Below are positions 43,098 to 45,532 of a stretch of DNA of 45,532 nt, piece after piece. A program made the position numbers and the translations under genes. The stretch is from CAZGWJ01 sp964529445. GTDB taxonomy: Bacteria; Oederibacteriota; Muellerivitia; Muellerivitales; Muellerivitaceae. The stretch is from assembly GCA_964529445.1 (NCBI GenBank), contig CAZGWJ010000012.1, positions 1 through 45,532 of the forward strand, in the 5' to 3' direction. The notes beneath the pieces are model-generated. The model was not told the DNA's origin. It did not search any database and was given only the letters and a program-made list of their open reading frames with translations. The stretch's first letter is position 1. Every line of letters begins with the position of its first letter.

Positions 43098-44126
43098 TTA
43101 TTGCACCGCCAGCGCGCTCGGACCGCAGGAGAGCCCCCCCGAATGACCCGGCCAGGTGGGAGCCGGGGTTGCCGGCGAGGCGAAGAGCGTGATGTGCCAG
43201 GTCCCCTTCGCGCCCGACCCGTTGAAAGCATAGGAGAAATGCTGGGTGAAGGAGGAAGCCTGGGTCTGGGAATGGACCAACTGGTTCGATGCATCGTACC
43301 AGGCCAGCGTGTTCTCGCCGGTGGTCGCGTAGAGTCTCACGTAATGCGTATGGCAGGCATCACGAACGAACACGTTCTCGCGCACCAGATAGCCGGGATC
43401 GGCGGCGGAAGTAACCATGTTCATACAGGGTGCCGTCGCGGTCGCGGTCGGAGTCGGCGAAACGAAGCGAACGATCATCATGTCGTGGAAAGCCGCGGAT
43501 GGATTGTAGGTTGCCTCCGGCGTCGTCCCCACCGGGAATACCTGGATGTGCCAATCCCCGGCGAAGGATTCGGTCCCCTGGAAGGTGTATGCTTCTGTCA
43601 AATACCCGGAAGCATTCGAAACCACGCTGGTCTGCGACACCAGGGATCCGATCCCGTCGTAATAGGCGACCACCACCGTAATACCCGGATCACGGGCATA
43701 ACCCAGTAAGGTGACGGCATTTCCGGACGCGGGGGCCAGAACCACCACGTCGTCCGTCAATCGCGGTATATGGCAGTTCGACGGCGTTTGCGTCGGACTC
43801 GAAGTCGAAGAGAAGGTCGGCGTGGGGGTCACCGAACAGGTGACGCCGCAGGGGGCCGTCGGGGTCGTCGTGAAGGTTGGCGTCGTCGGTGGAAGGGTTT
43901 CTGTGGGCGTAGCCGAATCGGCGGGAGTGGGTGTTCGTGTCGGAGTCACCGTACAGGCGACCCCGCAGGGGGCCGTCAGGGTCGTCGTGACGGTCGGAGT
44001 GGACGGGATGGTGAACACGGGGGTCGCCGTAGCCGGGGCCGGATTCAAAGGCGAATTCTGGCTTTTTTGAGCACACCCCCAGGGAAGCGACATCAATCCC
44101 AGAAGGACAAAAAGGGATATCCGCAT
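43098..44126 (-). CDS. Thr/Pro-linker lipoprotein with PCGVxC modules
   Basis: A 342-residue exported protein. The signal peptide (ISLFVLLGLMSLPWGC) ends in a Cys at 18, giving an approximate lipobox. Residues ~30-118 are Thr/Pro linker containing two near-copies of TAPCGVxCxVTPT, and another TATAPC stands at ~232. Two similar beta domains follow (~119-222 and ~232-330): each has xWHI(Q/T)(V/L)F near its end (GDWHIQVF, GTWHITLF) and a related AYYDGIGSLVSQT / AWYDASNQLVHSQT strand. This indicates an internal duplication. I do not know the fold's function; a surface or periplasmic binding role is inferred. GGAGG precedes ATG 44126 and a terminator follows the stop. Confidence 0.78.
   Translation of the reverse strand: MRISLFVLLGLMSLPWGCAQKSQNSPLNPAPATATPVFTIPSTPTVTTTLTAPCGVACTVTPTRTPTPADSATPTETLPPTTPTFTTTPTAPCGVTCSVTPTPTFSSTSSPTQTPSNCHIPRLTDDVVVLAPASGNAVTLLGYARDPGITVVVAYYDGIGSLVSQTSVVSNASGYLTEAYTFQGTESFAGDWHIQVFPVGTTPEATYNPSAAFHDMMIVRFVSPTPTATATAPCMNMVTSAADPGYLVRENVFVRDACHTHYVRLYATTGENTLAWYDASNQLVHSQTQASSFTQHFSYAFNGSGAKGTWHITLFASPATPAPTWPGHSGGLSCGPSALAVQ
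43824..43880. repeat. 57-bp direct repeat, copy A (PCGVTC module)
   Basis: Inside the lipoprotein gene, this 57-bp unit recurs at 43941-43997 with few changes, mostly at third codon positions. It encodes the TTTPTAPCGVTCSVTPTP-type module. Confidence 0.7.
43941..43997. repeat. 57-bp direct repeat, copy B (PCGVAC module)
   Basis: Second copy of the in-gene duplication, encoding TTTLTAPCGVACTVTPT. The 117-bp spacing between copies is a multiple of three. Confidence 0.7.
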
Positions 44127-44219
44127 TTTCGATCCTCCAAAACGGTGATGCCCTTTTGTGTCCGACAGAGGGGGGTTATTCCATGAATCGGTCGAAAAAG
44201 ACCACCGGGCCGGCCGCTT

Positions 44220-44843
44220 TCAGATCCTGAACGACTTTGTATACCTTCCCCCGCCGTAAACACAGGTCAATACCCCGTCGTCGGAACAGGTCATCACCAG
44301 TCCGCCCCCCGCCTCGGGTCCCAAGGAATGCCGGCGGACCTCCCCCGAAAGGACGCTGATATGGAAGAGGGTTCCCTGCTGCCCCAAAGCGGCGGCGTAA
44401 CGACCCGTGCGGGAGAGGACGATCTCCCCTTGAACGCGCTCATCCAGGGTGATGGTTTGAAGAAGCTGTCGCCGCGCGTTGAAAAGGACCATGAGGAGGG
44501 TTCTCCCCTCGCCGGGTTCCTCTTTCTGCACCACCGAGATACTCGCGTCCTCGGACAGATAGGCGGCCTTGAATCCGGGGAACTCGGAACTCCATCCCGG
44601 TTCTCCCACGAGATCGATGAAGGTGACCCGTGCCATCCGGGAAACGCCGGTGACGGGATCGCGGTCGAAAGCCTCGACCCTCAGTTGACAGGGGTTTCCC
44701 TTCAAGGCGACGGTCAGGGCCTCGCCGGCGGGAACGGGTTTTTCGACTGGAGGTTCCTTCCGCCCACAGGCGAAAACCGCAAGCAGGGCAAGAACCAGGA
44801 ACGGCGGAATGCGGATCAAAGGCGGATGGGGGATGAACTTCAT
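44220..44843 (-). CDS. Exported lipoprotein, hypothetical
   Basis: The 207-residue product begins with a signal peptide (PPFLVLALLAVFACG) ending in a lipobox-like VFAC, so it is probably lipid-anchored. The mature part is beta-rich. Repeated short strands such as SRTGRYAAALGQQGTLFHISVLSGEVRR and SDDGVLTCVYGGGRY look like beta-propeller blades, fewer than a full propeller, so the protein may be a partial propeller or oligomerise. No Thr/Pro linker. It lies between two Thr/Pro-linker genes, 93 bp before the next. Confidence 0.65.
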   Translation of the reverse strand: MKFIPHPPLIRIPPFLVLALLAVFACGRKEPPVEKPVPAGEALTVALKGNPCQLRVEAFDRDPVTGVSRMARVTFIDLVGEPGWSSEFPGFKAAYLSEDASISVVQKEEPGEGRTLLMVLFNARRQLLQTITLDERVQGEIVLSRTGRYAAALGQQGTLFHISVLSGEVRRHSLGPEAGGGLVMTCSDDGVLTCVYGGGRYTKSFRI

Positions 44844-44896
44844 GGGGGCATTCTACACGCAGGACCTGTTCCCGCGCAAAACCGCCGTCCTTGGAA

Positions 44897-45532
44897 TCAG
44901 CGAAGGATCATCCATTTGGCGATGACCGGCCCGCTCGGCAGGCCGATCACGACGTAGTAAAGCCCGTTGGCCAACGGGCGTCCCTTGAGGTCCGTGACAG
45001 GAAGGGGCTCCTGCCGCACGCCCGCCGGAATGTTCCGGACCGTCCGGTCGCCAACCCGGCGATAAGCCGTCGTGTAGACGGTCATCCGCACCTGGACCGC
45101 CGGGGCGTCCAGGCAGAAGACCGCCATCGGGGTCCCGTTACCGTCCCAGGGGTTCGGGTAAAGAACGGGAGTGCAAACAGGAATGAGAATCGAGGTATGA
45201 GGGGTAAGGGTCATGGTCGGGGTTCCCGTGTCCGTCGGAGTCATGGTGCTCGTAGGTGTGCGGGTTTGTGTCGAGGTACGGGACGGAGTCGGGGTTTGAG
45301 TGGAAGACCACGTGGGTGTGAAGGTCCCCGTGGAAGTCGGCGTGTTCGTGGCCGTGAAGATCGGCGTCCGGGTTTCCGTCGGAGTGGATGTGAAGGTCGG
45401 GGTCGCGGTGTACGTGGAGGTCCAGGTGTAGGTGCTCGTGGCCGTGAAGGTTGGGGTCCGGGTCGGAGTTCCCGTGTCGGTTGGTGTGGAGGTGTTGGTG
45501 GGCGTGCTCGTGGGCGTGAAGGTGTTCGTGAA
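44897..45532 (-). CDS. Thr/Pro-linker surface protein, C-terminal part
   Basis: The frame is open from the right edge to the stop at 44897, so only the last ~211 residues are seen; the true start is outside. The first ~110 residues alternate Thr with any residue (TPTFTATSTYTWTSTYT) with no globular break. They lead into a ~90-residue beta domain with VLYPNPWDGNG at its start and LANGLYYVVI...AKWMILR at its end. This matches FlgD-like or type IX sorting-like C-terminal domains, which often act in secretion or surface attachment. No T9SS gene is visible here, so the export route is open. Confidence 0.75.
   Translation of the reverse strand, partial: FTNTFTPTSTPTNTSTPTDTGTPTRTPTFTATSTYTWTSTYTATPTFTSTPTETRTPIFTATNTPTSTGTFTPTWSSTQTPTPSRTSTQTRTPTSTMTPTDTGTPTMTLTPHTSILIPVCTPVLYPNPWDGNGTPMAVFCLDAPAVQVRMTVYTTAYRRVGDRTVRNIPAGVRQEPLPVTDLKGRPLANGLYYVVIGLPSGPVIAKWMILR

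Noticed and set aside
43770..44070. Thr/Pro DNA repeats as a possible CRISPR array
   Set aside because: The repeats are short, degenerate, in frame and without unique spacers of constant length; no cas genes are present.

Overview
The window looks like a chromosomal stretch from an uncultivated, GC-rich, Gram-negative (diderm) bacterium. LptA, LptB and LptC, KdsC, KdsD and an LpxL-type acyltransferase indicate lipopolysaccharide and an outer membrane. The gene order rpoN-hpf-ptsN-hprK-yvcK-PTS recalls deltaproteobacteria and several candidate phyla. Secreted proteins with long xTxT/TPT linkers and inositol-lipid genes fit a candidate phylum, but I cannot name the lineage from sequence alone. 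All but one of the genes lie on the minus strand, so the window reads from right to left.

Layout, right to left. (1) 45532-43098: three exported or lipoprotein genes, two with Thr/Pro-alternating linkers, closed by a clear terminator. (2) 42974-37229: a zinc-ribbon coiled-coil protein, then the LPS block kdsD, kdsC, lpxL-like, lptC, lptA, lptB. (3) 36954-33095: a block sitting where lptB usually abuts rpoN. It holds a CDP-alcohol phosphatidyltransferase and myo-inositol-phosphate synthase (a probable inositol-lipid pair), an amidohydrolase and a GNAT acetyltransferase. (4) 32865-20977: rpoN, hpf, ptsN, hprK, yvcK, then a complete mannose-family PTS (IIA, IIB, a fused IIC-IID, HPr, EI) with a GH57 glucanotransferase/amylase embedded between IIB and IIC-IID. 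(5) 20895-16834: a phosphoglucose/phosphomannose isomerase coupled to two exported proteins, and an RsmB-like RNA methyltransferase. (6) 16804-16385: the single plus-strand gene, DUF1761. (7) 16242-7867: an operon of two GT-C membrane glycosyltransferases (DUF2723 and PMT/GT39-like, both with C-terminal TPRs) around two glycosidases (a six-hairpin type and GH127), followed by an AT-rich pocket with a small gene and a helical protein. (8) 6958-1401: a PAS-Fis regulator without an AAA+ domain, then isocitrate dehydrogenase, an SDR epimerase and aconitase. (9) 1031-1: another Thr/Pro-linker lipoprotein running off the left edge.

The genes suggest three linked themes. The first is envelope building: LPS export, a possible inositol phospholipid, and Thr-rich surface proteins that the GT-C enzymes might glycosylate. 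The second is carbon sensing: HPr, EI, HprK, PtsN and YvcK with a sugar permease and an alpha-glucan enzyme. The third is a small TCA-cycle cluster with its own candidate sensor. Intergenic DNA carries structured repeats: a ~112-bp element in inverted copies on both sides of aconitase, AACCGC-headed short tandem repeats, and a hairpin-rich hpf leader.
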